Notes: generated from the letters alone by a model not told the origin. Positions 15,907 through 23,989 are shown, counted from the first letter of the stretch. The stretch is DNA of 33,042 nucleotides from an uncultured Verrucomicrobiota bacterium (GCA_903847485.1 CAINDV010000809.1:1-33042); one strand, 5' to 3'. Numbers and translations are program-made.

Positions 15907-16412
15907 ACTACTTTGATTTCGTGCGGGAACTCGCTCATGGCTGCTCCCACCTTTTGGCAGGCATCCCGGAATTGCTCAAACAGGTGACGATGCGGCTTCA
16001 TGCCCGCAAGCAACTCACCTTGCGGGCGAGTTCTCGCAACTCGTGAAAGCTCTGAATACGCTGCGTCCGCTGCTCCAACAGAACTTTCGGCGGTCGCGGT
16101 CAACTCTTTTGCGGAGACACGAACCAGCCAGAGTCCGTGAATCAATTCTCCCAACCAGCGCTTCGTCTGTCCGTCGCAACGGGAAAGTGGCGGTTCATTG
16201 AATAGTTGCCGAGGCGACATTTCCTTCTCGAAATCTTGGATCAACACGCTCACTTCGTCGCGTCGCGCTTCCCACTGGGGCAGCACTTCGGGCAGAAATG
16301 TTTTCTCCAAAATTGAATCCTCAATTGCTCCATCCAGCAAACGCAGACCTGAGTTCAAAGCCACAATGAACCGATTCTTCAACCAGTCGTGGTTAAACTC
16401 TCGTCGTCGCAT
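15903..16412 (-). CDS. Unrecognised 169-residue helical protein
   Basis: I do not recognise this protein. It is charged and predominantly helix-forming, with Trp-rich patches near the N-terminus (RREFNHDWLKNRF) and a central helix-rich part, no signal peptide and no metal motif. A longer frame begins at 16466 inside the preceding gene, but ATG at 16412 follows a strong GAGGGGAG ribosome binding site and lies 17 bases after the preceding stop, so I chose it. Its TGA overlaps the start of the receiver-AAA+ gene as ATGA. The size and helical character would suit a signalling adaptor or regulatory subunit for the neighbouring ATPase, which is inference from position only. Confidence 0.7.
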   Translation of the reverse strand: MRRREFNHDWLKNRFIVALNSGLRLLDGAIEDSILEKTFLPEVLPQWEARRDEVSVLIQDFEKEMSPRQLFNEPPLSRCDGQTKRWLGELIHGLWLVRVSAKELTATAESSVGAADAAYSELSRVARTRPQGELLAGMKPHRHLFEQFRDACQKVGAAMSEFPHEIKVV

Positions 16413-16429
16413 TTGCCAGCTCCCCTCTT

Positions 16430-17335
16430 TCACGATCTTGCTTCGAGTTGTTTTGCCAAGCAACAATAAGCTCTTGCCACGGTAGCTGGGCTATTCACAG
16501 ATTCACTTCGAATCAACGCAACAAGCGCGGATAAATCGTTGGGTACAGATTTGAAGGCGAGCCTGAACTTCCGTGTGATTAGGACCAGAGCATCCTCCTT
16601 TCTAGCATTGTGCTGATCGCTTTCTTCAACGAACACTCTCCACCACCAGTCTGGATTTTGCACCCTCGGCAGATTTGTCGTGAGGCTGCTTCTTGTGGGA
16701 TCGCGCTGTTCGCGGACAAAGGATTCCCACGCCATCACTTGCAGTGCGGTTTTAACATCGGATTCTAGTTCTACTGCCTGCTCAGTACTTTGAACGTGAG
16801 CAGCGAGGTATCCTTCACAAAGAACAGCCAAGGCAGACAGGCATACCGTTTCGTCTGGAGGCCATAGTAGGCGGCGGACATTTGGTGTTACTAGCTCCTG
16901 TAGCCTATTCGCGGATGGGCAATCCTTGGCATCAATTACAGCGGAGAGCATTTCCTTCCAATCGCCTTCTCGCAAGAAAACGGTCTCGCCCATTTCATTT
17001 CGAGACGGCCTTCTTCTGATGCCAAAAGCAAAGCATCGCGTGCCTAAAGCCGCATCAGACAATTCTCTTGGTTCGGCGTCCAAGCCATCGCTGCTCGCGA
17101 AAAGTAAGACTCCGCCCTTACCCATGCACTGCGGCACGGTTGTGCCTTCCATGATCGCCTCGTATGCCTGCGGTGAGTGGATGATAAGGCAATCCGCATT
17201 AAGAGGCTGTCTCATTCCTCCGGCTGGAAGATCCCTGAAAGCCACCCCAATGGCCTGCAACACATGCCTAATGGGGACAGTTTCCTCACGATGATTGTAG
17301 TAGTAGATGTTCATCGGGTTCATCATGCGATGCAC
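16430..17335 (-). CDS. Unrecognised 301-residue protein, N-terminal alpha/beta domain
   Basis: No family is recognised. The first 130 residues alternate hydrophobic strands and helices (DCLIIHSPQ, GGVLLFASSDG) like a receiver- or Rossmann-type alpha/beta domain, but no phospho-acceptor or nucleotide loop is clear. The rest is mainly helical and ends with SLTTNLP...WWWRVFVEE and a helical tail. The GTG start at 17335 overlaps the preceding TAG by one base (TAGTG). ATG codons at 17326 and 17323 would shorten the protein by three or four residues. It sits early in the polymerase operon, before the AAA+ genes, where sensory components might be expected. Confidence 0.7.
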   Translation of the reverse strand: MHRMMNPMNIYYYNHREETVPIRHVLQAIGVAFRDLPAGGMRQPLNADCLIIHSPQAYEAIMEGTTVPQCMGKGGVLLFASSDGLDAEPRELSDAALGTRCFAFGIRRRPSRNEMGETVFLREGDWKEMLSAVIDAKDCPSANRLQELVTPNVRRLLWPPDETVCLSALAVLCEGYLAAHVQSTEQAVELESDVKTALQVMAWESFVREQRDPTRSSLTTNLPRVQNPDWWWRVFVEESDQHNARKEDALVLITRKFRLAFKSVPNDLSALVALIRSESVNSPATVARAYCCLAKQLEARS

Positions 17336-18882
17336 TAAATCGCGGCGGCGATAGCCGACGTACTAAAGCTCCAGCTCAGGTGCAGAAATGGCGTGTCTGT
17401 GATAGTAAAGTGGGCAGAAATAATCGGATGTTGGCTTTTCCGGTTGAAGATCTCGATTATAGGAAAGGCCTTTTTATCTGCCGTAAGCGGTCGTGTGGGC
17501 ACACCATCACAGAGATTGCTGATTATTGATGTAATCTGTCCGCGTCCGCGTTCTGCAACACCCTTCGCCAACTTTTCAGCGCATATCTTGTCGTGCAACG
17601 CAAAGCTAAAATATACGAATCCTGTAGTCCCAACCGCGAGAACCTTGGCTAGGATGCTGGGATCTCTGGGCTGTGGTATTTGCTGACTTGGAGATTTTAA
17701 GGCATGGTACAGGTCATACATGCCGATGGCTGTAAAAACTCCAGGCTCGTACGGCCAGACGAACAAGCTGTCGTCCCCACCATCAACGTGCAATGAGATG
17801 CCAAAGCTCTTTTCGAAGAACACCTTGGTTTCATTTAACGTGGTGGCAACTTCATTGCTGCTGGGAGTGGATTTGTGAAGCACGCTGGGCTCTTTGAACA
17901 CGTAAGCGTCGCGCTCTATCTCGATCTTGGCCGTGTTGAACAGGCTTTTTTGGAACGAGATGGACGTTGCCGTATCAGTAAACGCTGGCGCGGCATGATC
18001 CCGGCTGTATTGCGCCGCGCTCCGGATCAAGCGACATTCCTTTCTGTGCCGCTTCTTAAACTCCGCACCATGAATCTTGCAACGTGCATCTGAACACGTG
18101 CCTTGGAAAAGATTCTCCGGCGCATTGTTGTCGCCGACTCTCAATGTGCTGACCAGTGCCTCAATCAAGAGGCTTGGCATATCGGCGTCCAATTTGGATG
18201 TGAGGGCCTTCAGATGTCTGCTTGTCTCAAGTAGAGACGTTGCGATTGACTTCACGAATGCCAACTCACTCCACACTTTTGATTCACCTTTGGCGACCAC
18301 AACAACCGCACCAAAATAGCCGTTACCGCCTTCGGGTCTGTGCTGCAGAAGTGGCACTAAGGCAGCACAGTAACCTTGCGGGATACAAAACTTGGCGGCC
18401 GTTCCGTAGTCAACTTCACAGACACTGGCGAGCAAGTTCGCGTTGATAAGCTTCATCAACAATTCGCGCTTGGATTTAAGTGAAGGAAACGGCGAGATGT
18501 CAGGGGGACTGCTGTATGGGTTTACGAAGATGTAAGGGGATTCTTTGTAGTGCTCCCACAATTTCAACGAGATATTTCCTTGTGAATGCGACCCTTCGGC
18601 CATTGTCTTTTCCTCAAGCGTCTCGATGCGAGATCGGGAATCGCACTTTGAGGTATTGCATGGGTATGCCGCCGGAGTGCAGTGTGAAGGCCCGAGCAAG
18701 TTGCATTTCTCGGTTAGACCTTGGCTGCCAGTGAAAATAAATGACTTCCAAACAATTCTAAAGTCATCTCCGAGCAAGCCAACCGAAATCCAGTGAATCG
18801 CATTGCCGAACGATCGCATTAAATGAGACGCGAGAGCGGTAAGAATTTCGTCATGCGTGCCGAAAGAATCGTGCGTGTTCAT
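17335..18882 (-). CDS. Cys-rich protein with GAF-like region, first gene of the polymerase operon
   Basis: A 515-residue protein of no recognised family. Residues 140-220 have the rhythm of a GAF sensor domain: a strand with CAALVPLL, then YFGAVVVVA, then a final helix LAFVKSIATSLLE. Cysteines are unusually frequent in the N-terminal half (60, 68, 75, 80, 155, 166, 172, 263, 268, 283). Two clusters could bind metal or an iron-sulphur centre (Cys60/68/75/80; Cys263/268/283 with His271). The C-terminal half is mixed alpha/beta with a hydrophobic tail. ATG at 18882 has no clear ribosome binding site and follows the methyltransferase stop by 12 bases, so read-through from that operon is likely. 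A sensory input role for the downstream receiver and AAA+ genes is inference. Confidence 0.65.
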   Translation of the reverse strand: MNTHDSFGTHDEILTALASHLMRSFGNAIHWISVGLLGDDFRIVWKSFIFTGSQGLTEKCNLLGPSHCTPAAYPCNTSKCDSRSRIETLEEKTMAEGSHSQGNISLKLWEHYKESPYIFVNPYSSPPDISPFPSLKSKRELLMKLINANLLASVCEVDYGTAAKFCIPQGYCAALVPLLQHRPEGGNGYFGAVVVVAKGESKVWSELAFVKSIATSLLETSRHLKALTSKLDADMPSLLIEALVSTLRVGDNNAPENLFQGTCSDARCKIHGAEFKKRHRKECRLIRSAAQYSRDHAAPAFTDTATSISFQKSLFNTAKIEIERDAYVFKEPSVLHKSTPSSNEVATTLNETKVFFEKSFGISLHVDGGDDSLFVWPYEPGVFTAIGMYDLYHALKSPSQQIPQPRDPSILAKVLAVGTTGFVYFSFALHDKICAEKLAKGVAERGRGQITSIISNLCDGVPTRPLTADKKAFPIIEIFNRKSQHPIISAHFTITDTPFLHLSWSFSTSAIAAAI

Positions 18883-18894
18883 AGGTCAGCTAGA

Positions 18895-19599
18895 TCAAGA
18901 TGATGGCGACGCACTCGCTCCGATCAAGGCGAGTTCCAAATTCCGAAATACGGTCTCTGCTGGCAGACCGACTCCGTTCAGCCACGCCACCATTTCGTCG
19001 GCAGAACTCGGAATATTGATGTAGTTCCAGTGATACGCCCACTTCTCGCGATACGCGGTGTCAGACACGTTGGCTTCGAGATGCCGCATCGTGTTTTCAC
19101 GCGCGATTTTGTGCAGGTGGGGCGAATTGAAAATCGTCCAGTCGAGCATCAAGAATACGCCGTCCGGTTTGAGCCGTTTTTGAATGGCGGCGAACAAATC
19201 CTTTTTGCCCTGTTCGTCCTGATGGTGGATGCAGAAGGCGCTCACGATTGCATCCACCTTCGTTTCGGCAGAGGCGAGGAATTTGGTGTTTTCGGATTGA
19301 ACCAGCGTCACACGATCCGCGAAGGGATTAATCCGGGGACGTGCTTCATCGAGCATCTCGGGAAAGAGGTCAACTCCGGTGACGCGCGCGTTCGGGAAGT
19401 TTTTCAGCACGTAAGCCGACGTGACGCCAGAGCCAACCCCCAGGTCAATGACCTCGATTTTCGCATCGCGGGGAAAGGGAAGGCAGGAAACCAAGAGCCG
19501 ATGAGCTTCGTGATAATGGGGCAACGCTTTCTCGGCGGTCAGATCGTAAGACCTGTCCGAGACGTAAAAAAAATCATCAATGCCCAAGACTTTACTCAT
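18895..19599 (-). CDS. Class I SAM-dependent methyltransferase
   Basis: A 234-residue protein with a Rossmann-type SAM-binding core. Motif I is EVIDLGVGSG (49-58), the acidic residue after strand 2 is in VTGVDLF (Asp77), and IVSAFCIHH and VFLMLDW follow in the usual positions for motif II/III strands. The C-terminus (residues 150-234) is a helical substrate cap. I chose ATG at 19599, which overlaps the ABC ATPase stop by eight bases (ATGAGTAA); a longer frame back to 19689 would run deep into that gene. Last gene of the transporter / radical SAM operon; it probably modifies the same small molecule the other genes import or alter. The substrate cannot be told from sequence. Confidence 0.85.
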   Translation of the reverse strand: MSKVLGIDDFFYVSDRSYDLTAEKALPHYHEAHRLLVSCLPFPRDAKIEVIDLGVGSGVTSAYVLKNFPNARVTGVDLFPEMLDEARPRINPFADRVTLVQSENTKFLASAETKVDAIVSAFCIHHQDEQGKKDLFAAIQKRLKPDGVFLMLDWTIFNSPHLHKIARENTMRHLEANVSDTAYREKWAYHWNYINIPSSADEMVAWLNGVGLPAETVFRNLELALIGASASPSS

Positions 19600-20383
19600 G
19601 GAACTTCCGAAATCGCGTTTCACGGAACGACTGCCAGTTCTGAACGGCCCCGTCATAGCCAATGAAGAACCGGGTTGTCGAGACTGCATCGGTGGTATCG
19701 GAGACGATGTTCGTCACTCGGTCAGCGCACGCGAGCACCCATTCGGGATCGTGGCTGACGATAACGACCATCCTGCCGGTCGAGGCGTAGAACCGGAGGA
19801 TTTCCGCAATGCGCGCCGACCAGTATTCGCTCTGTCCGCTCATGATTTCGTCGAGGAACAAGATTTTGGGGGCGATGGAAAGCGCCCGCGCAAGAACCGT
19901 GCGCTGCTGTTGCCCCGCCGAAAGCTGGTGCGCGTAGCGGGCTTCGAATCCCTGCAAGCCGAGCAACTCGAACAACGTCTTTGTGCGGTCGTTCGCGGTT
20001 TCCTTTGCGACTCCCTGATTCAACATCGGCAGAGTAATGTTTTCGCTGACGGACCAATGCGGCATCGGGCCGGCCTGCGTGACCAAGACTTGATCAAAGC
20101 CAGGGCGCGGCTCGAACGGCGACCAGGTGACGAAGCCCTCCCGTGGCAGTTGCAGACCCGCGAGCGTCCGCAGTAGCGTAGTTTTGCCGCAACCGTTCGT
20201 GCCGTAGATGCAGTGAACCTGCCGGGCCTGGATTTCGACGTTGGAAACGCGCAGCGAGAAGTGGTTGTTGCCCTTCGCAGCAGCCTGATACGTGAGCAAA
20301 ATATCGCCCAACTTGGCCGCGAACGGCTTCTCCACCGGCTGAAACAGTTGGGCCAGCGAATCTTTTTTAATCTCGGCGACCAT
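19592..20383 (-). CDS. ABC transporter ATP-binding protein
   Basis: A 263-residue nucleotide-binding subunit. Walker A is GTNGCGKT (61-68), the Q-loop Gln is at about 103 (VTQAG), the signature is LSAGQQQ (154-160; the canonical last motif residue Gly/Gln is kept), Walker B ends in LFLDE (Glu179), and the switch His is 211 (IVSHD). It is probably the ATPase of the amino-acid-type importer whose permease and binding protein lie upstream, although the radical SAM gene is placed between them. An N-terminal extension of about 35 residues precedes the usual first strand. ATG at 20383 is three bases after the radical SAM stop, and its own TAA overlaps the methyltransferase start. Likely a cytoplasmic, membrane-associated dimer. 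Confidence 0.9.
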   Translation of the reverse strand: MVAEIKKDSLAQLFQPVEKPFAAKLGDILLTYQAAAKGNNHFSLRVSNVEIQARQVHCIYGTNGCGKTTLLRTLAGLQLPREGFVTWSPFEPRPGFDQVLVTQAGPMPHWSVSENITLPMLNQGVAKETANDRTKTLFELLGLQGFEARYAHQLSAGQQQRTVLARALSIAPKILFLDEIMSGQSEYWSARIAEILRFYASTGRMVVIVSHDPEWVLACADRVTNIVSDTTDAVSTTRFFIGYDGAVQNWQSFRETRFRKFHE

Positions 20384-20386
20384 AAT

Positions 20387-21838
20387 TCAAGAACCGTTCG
20401 CGACCGCGAATGAATTGAAAATGTTCAGGCGCTCGTCAATGAACTTTGTGTAGCGACGAATCGTCGTTTCTTCTTCGGGTCGCTTCGCGATGCGCAACTC
20501 AAGGTGCGTTCTCCATTCGCGGCTCGTGTAATACTTGCGATAAAGTTCCTGCCGAAGAAGGACGAGTTCATCGGCTGGAATGCCGACATTCAGAATCGGG
20601 TGTTCGCAATCGTATTTGCTCCAATCGCGTTCCAGAATTCGGCCTTCCTTTTCGGCGCGTGTGAACAACGGCGTGCCGGGGAATGGGGTGAGAAAGCTGA
20701 CGTAAAGTTCGTCGGGATGAACTTCTTTCAGAAATTCAAGATGCCGGACAAATGTGGCTTCCGTGTCAGTCTCGTGCCCCACGATAAATCCGCCCCGGAC
20801 AAAAATGCCGTGCGATTGCGCCAGAGCGACATCTTTCGCAATTTGCTCGATGTGTCCTGCAAAACTCTTGCGGCGCAGACGGAGGGTGTCGGGATCGGAT
20901 GCCTCAATGCCGTAGAAAAGCATGTGGCAACCGGATTCCGCCATGAGGGCAACCGTTTCCGGTTTTACAGTCCCTACCACGGCGAAGGCCCGCCATTTTA
21001 TTCTCACGCCGCTTTTCAAAAGTTTCTGGCAAAACGAGCGGATCACACTTTCAGGGCCGAAGGTTTCGTCCCGGATATTCAGTGTGTTGACTCCGTGCTG
21101 GGATTGCAGGAAGCGGATTTCGGCAATCACCTTGTCGAAGTCACGGTATCCATGCCGACCATGAAAAACTTGCGGCGTGCAGCAAAAGTCACAATGGAAA
21201 GCACACCCGCGTCCAATCACGATGCAGGCAAGCCGGGTGTCAGGTAGATTCTCCCCCATGCTCATGGAGAAATACCTTTCCCTAGGCAATCGCTTCGGTA
21301 TGGGAAGCGTGTGGAGCGACGCACCCATAACATTGCATTTGATGGAAACGCTAAGGCCAGTCTCCGAGTCGCGGTACGCGCACAGTCCGGGGATGCTGTC
21401 GAGGTTCGGTCGCCCCGTTTGAAGGAACTGCACGATGTCCCGGCAGGGAAGTTCGCCTTCCCCTTTGACCACAAAATCGAAACCCGGCGGACAATCGGCA
21501 AGTCCGAGCACATGATAGCCCCCCAACACCGTGGCGGTCTCAGGAAGCGCCTGCTTGATGGCGGAGGCAATCGCCTGCGCATCGGGAAAACTGTAGGTCA
21601 TGCAGGAAAGGCCGACCATGTCCGGGCGAATGGAAACGATCTTTTCCACGACCTCCTCGTTTCCCTCATCAAGTTGATGGATGAGGGTCACATCATGTCC
21701 GTTTTGTTCGAGGTATGCCCCGATATACTCGATGGCCAAAGGCTCTAACACTCTCGCCATTTGGCTGAGTGGATTGCGGCGGTAGTGTGCCGCCGTCACT
21801 TCGATGAGCACGACTCTCATCGCTCTCATCGCTCTCAT
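20387..21838 (-). CDS. B12-binding-type radical SAM protein
   Basis: A 483-residue enzyme. The N-terminus (8-150) has the Rossmann rhythm of a cobalamin-binding domain (VVLIEV, VGLSCMTYSF, VLGGYH) but lacks an obvious DxHxxG base-off motif, as in many members. The radical SAM cluster site is GCAFHCDFC (Cys212, 216, 219), which binds the [4Fe-4S] cluster that splits SAM. GGFIVGHETDTEATF and FPGTPLF are typical of this superfamily. The product could be a methylase or a ring- or bond-forming enzyme; the substrate is unknown. The start is uncertain because three in-frame ATGs lie at 21838, 21829 and 21820 in a tandem repeat. The first overlaps the permease stop as ATGA and was chosen. An upstream frame extension to 21904 lies inside the permease gene. 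Confidence 0.88.
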   Translation of the reverse strand: MRAMRAMRVVLIEVTAAHYRRNPLSQMARVLEPLAIEYIGAYLEQNGHDVTLIHQLDEGNEEVVEKIVSIRPDMVGLSCMTYSFPDAQAIASAIKQALPETATVLGGYHVLGLADCPPGFDFVVKGEGELPCRDIVQFLQTGRPNLDSIPGLCAYRDSETGLSVSIKCNVMGASLHTLPIPKRLPRERYFSMSMGENLPDTRLACIVIGRGCAFHCDFCCTPQVFHGRHGYRDFDKVIAEIRFLQSQHGVNTLNIRDETFGPESVIRSFCQKLLKSGVRIKWRAFAVVGTVKPETVALMAESGCHMLFYGIEASDPDTLRLRRKSFAGHIEQIAKDVALAQSHGIFVRGGFIVGHETDTEATFVRHLEFLKEVHPDELYVSFLTPFPGTPLFTRAEKEGRILERDWSKYDCEHPILNVGIPADELVLLRQELYRKYYTSREWRTHLELRIAKRPEEETTIRRYTKFIDERLNIFNSFAVANGS

Positions 21839-21840
21839 CG
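21814..21840 (-). repeat. Three perfect 9-base direct repeats carrying alternative ATG starts
   Basis: CGATGAGAG (minus strand) occurs three times in a row. Each copy holds an in-frame ATG of the radical SAM gene, and the first copy also holds the permease TGA. Since the unit is a multiple of three, copy-number slippage would lengthen or shorten the protein by Met-Arg-Ala without a frameshift, and would change the number of possible start sites. Confidence 0.9.
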
Positions 21841-22524
21841 AGAGCCTCCAATCCAAAACCATTTGCGCGTCTTTTCGCCGTGCCGAAGACGATATTCCGC
21901 CCATTCAACTACCAGGGTGATTAGAAGCAGGGGAACAAACAGCAGAAGCGCCAGCATGGTATACATCTCCACCGGCTTGTTCGTCTGTTGGATGATGTCA
22001 GACGTTGTGTGGTAAATCTCCCGCACGGAAATGATCGCTGCGAGGACTGTCAGCTTTATCGTTTGGAGCACTTGGTTGAGGTAGGGGATGCTCAGATTCT
22101 TGAACGCCAAAGGAAGAATCACGCGCCGCCAAATTGCCATCCGCGAGAATCCTAAGAGTTGAGCCGCTTCGACATGCTCAAAAGGAACTTCCTCGACTGC
22201 CTTGCGAAATATCTCCGCACAGAAAGCCCCCATGTTCAGTCCCAAAGCGAGAACGGCCACCGCCCAGGGCGACAACTTAATTCCGAAAGCGATGGAGAAA
22301 GAGTAAAACCCCCAAACAAGGAGAACCATCACCGGCAAAATTCGGAAAGGGTTGATCAGAATCCATGCTCCCCATCGAAGATACCAACGCGAGGAAATCC
22401 GAGGAGGAACAAAGACGAGACCAACCAGTGTGCCGACTAAAATTACTTCAATCGAAAGGAGAGCTGTCAGCCAAAGACCATGCAAAAATTCCGGCAAATA
22501 GCGGAATGCGATGGTCAAGTCCAT
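21835..22524 (-). CDS. Amino-acid-type ABC transporter permease (HisM/GlnP family)
   Basis: A 229-residue inner-membrane protein with the polar amino acid permease layout. Residues 1-35 hold TM1, a hydrophobic helix around 50-80 includes the family-typical INPFRILPVMVLL segment, and further segments lie around 88-105, 155-175 and 195-215. The cytoplasmic EAA loop that docks on the ATPase is visible as EAAQLLGFSRMAIWRRVILP (about 118-137). A positively charged C-terminus follows. The length is normal for the family. AAGGA lies about nine bases before the ATG at 22524, and the gene starts 19 bases after the binding-protein stop. Only one permease gene is present, so it probably works as a homodimer. 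Confidence 0.9.
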   Translation of the reverse strand: MDLTIAFRYLPEFLHGLWLTALLSIEVILVGTLVGLVFVPPRISSRWYLRWGAWILINPFRILPVMVLLVWGFYSFSIAFGIKLSPWAVAVLALGLNMGAFCAEIFRKAVEEVPFEHVEAAQLLGFSRMAIWRRVILPLAFKNLSIPYLNQVLQTIKLTVLAAIISVREIYHTTSDIIQQTNKPVEMYTMLALLLFVPLLLITLVVEWAEYRLRHGEKTRKWFWIGGSR

Positions 22525-22543
22525 AGCTCAGAGTCCTTGACGG

Positions 22544-23440
22544 TTACCTCTCAATGGTTTTCCTATCCGTTCCGATGTCGAATTGGAACGACCGCTTTTC
22601 GTGGTAGAGGTATGGAATTTTGTATTGCTTCTCCCACGCCGCAATGCGACCGGTGTCCTCGTAGTGTTTCAAAGCCGTGTTCACAAACTCCAGCCACCGC
22701 GAATCGCTGGGCTTCACCGCCCAACAAACCCCTGTGAACTCCACTGGATTATCAACTAGAATTTCTCGCAGGTTGGCTTGTGGGTTATCCCGCAGGAAAG
22801 TGAAAACCGTTACCTGGTTCATCAGGCCAACATCGGCTTGCGCCGGAACGGCCGCCAAAGGAGCACTGAGTGCAGGCTGCTCCAGGGAAATGATTTGTGC
22901 CTTCTTGAAAACGCGGGTGACGTAATCGCCGATGGCGGAGCCTTGCTTGACTGCCACTCGGACTCCTGGTTGGTCCAGGTCCGCCCAAGTCTTGAATCTG
23001 TCAACCTTGTCGGCAGTCGTGATGCCAGTGTAGCCAAGGTAGAGTATTGGGCGCGTGAATGAAGCGCCGGATGCGCGACTGGGCGAAGAAAATGTTGGGC
23101 CAACGGAAATATCGAACTCGCCAGCTTCAATGGCAGCGGCGAAGTTCTTCAGATCAACCTGCTTGTATTCCACTTTCCAACGCATGTCTTTGGCGATCTG
23201 CTCGACAATATCAACAAAGGTTCCAGTCAATTTGCCGTTTTGGTCACGCATGATCATCGGCTCCATGAGAAAATAGCCCGCGCGGATAACGCCAGTTCTC
23301 TGAACTCTGTCAAAAGCACCCTGCTGTTGCGAGGCGCTTGGCGATTGTTGTGGCTGTGGATTGCAACCAACCAGCAGCATCAGCCACAGGCAGGCAATCA
23401 GCACCGACGTTAACGTTTTCATGTGTTCTTTCGTTTTCAT
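22544..23440 (-). CDS. Amino-acid-type ABC transporter substrate-binding lipoprotein
   Basis: A 298-residue family 3 solute-binding protein. The N-terminus is a lipoprotein signal (basic start, hydrophobic core, LLVGC lipobox with Cys26). It is followed by a Gln/Ser-rich linker and the bilobed domain: VIRAGYF at its start, TGTFVDIVEQIAK, then EAGEFDISVGPTF and a second lobe with the hinge-side VAVKQGSAIGDYV. It would capture a polar small molecule outside the inner membrane for import. A second ATG at 23422 would start a slightly shorter signal peptide; neither ATG has a strong ribosome binding site. First gene of the transporter operon, 126 bases downstream of a recognisable promoter. Confidence 0.9.
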   Translation of the reverse strand: MKTKEHMKTLTSVLIACLWLMLLVGCNPQPQQSPSASQQQGAFDRVQRTGVIRAGYFLMEPMIMRDQNGKLTGTFVDIVEQIAKDMRWKVEYKQVDLKNFAAAIEAGEFDISVGPTFSSPSRASGASFTRPILYLGYTGITTADKVDRFKTWADLDQPGVRVAVKQGSAIGDYVTRVFKKAQIISLEQPALSAPLAAVPAQADVGLMNQVTVFTFLRDNPQANLREILVDNPVEFTGVCWAVKPSDSRWLEFVNTALKHYEDTGRIAAWEKQYKIPYLYHEKRSFQFDIGTDRKTIER

Positions 23441-23566
23441 CTTTTCGACAGTTTCAAGGCCCTAAAGCACTTCGAATGCCAGTTTGGCCAACACACCATT
23501 CAGCGCCACTTTCGGCGCTCTTTTCACAGACTGCGACCGATCACAACGCACCGAAAAGATGCCGCA

Positions 23567-23595
23567 AGTATCTAAATAGATACCAATGGTGTCAA
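23567..23595 (-). promoter_or_regulatory. Sigma70-like promoter with overlapping palindrome
   Basis: On the minus strand TTGACA (23595-23590) is followed after exactly 17 bases by GATACT (23572-23567), a perfect -35 and a 4/6 match to the -10. A dyad, GTATCTA-TT-TAGATAC (23568-23583), covers the -10 and part of the spacer, so a dimeric repressor could block the polymerase there. The leader to the binding-protein start is about 120 bases and includes a small stem, AGCGCC/GGCGCT (23502-23519). Confidence 0.6.
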
Positions 23596-23608
23596 ATGCG
23601 AAATTGCA

Positions 23609-23989
23609 TCAGGAGCGCGACGCAAGCGGCGGTGCCGGCAGATGGTTCCCTAGCGAAAGAAGCTCCTTTGGAGGGACGCCTCTGGAAATGAGGTCGCGGA
23701 TCGAATATCCTTTCGGAACGAATTCTCCGGTTTGGCGTGCTGGCTGGCTTTCGCGACCAGCAACAATCAGTTCGGGTTCGTAAGCGAATCTAGTGCCGTC
23801 CCTGGCGATCTTACGGATCGCTTCAATAAAACGGTCGATGTCCTCCACGCTGTTGCATACACCGATGCTTGGACGGACCACGCCATAGACATCGACCATC
23901 TTGCCTCTTCCGACGACCTCTCTGACAACGTGGTGCCTTTGGCGTCGGTCGTAGCCAAGGAGGCGAGCCGCTGATCTTCGGCGACACAC
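23609..23989 (-). pseudogene. Fragment resembling the C-terminus of a class V (PLP) aminotransferase
   Basis: The last 120 codons read like the end of a class V aminotransferase or cysteine desulfurase-like enzyme: ARLLGYDRR, then GVVRPSIGVCN, then SVEDIDRFIEAI, the usual final strand and helix. No catalytic lysine or PLP-binding part exists upstream in this frame; a TGA interrupts it shortly before 23989. Its 5' part overlaps the last 74 codons of the neighbouring gene in another frame. I take it as a 3' remnant left by recombination, with the overlapped C-terminus of the neighbour being an accidental read-through. Confidence 0.55.

Noticed and set aside
23502-23519. A 6-base stem followed by CTTTT as a plus-strand terminator
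   Set aside because: No plus-strand gene ends nearby and the stem is short; it is more likely part of the binding-protein leader or chance.
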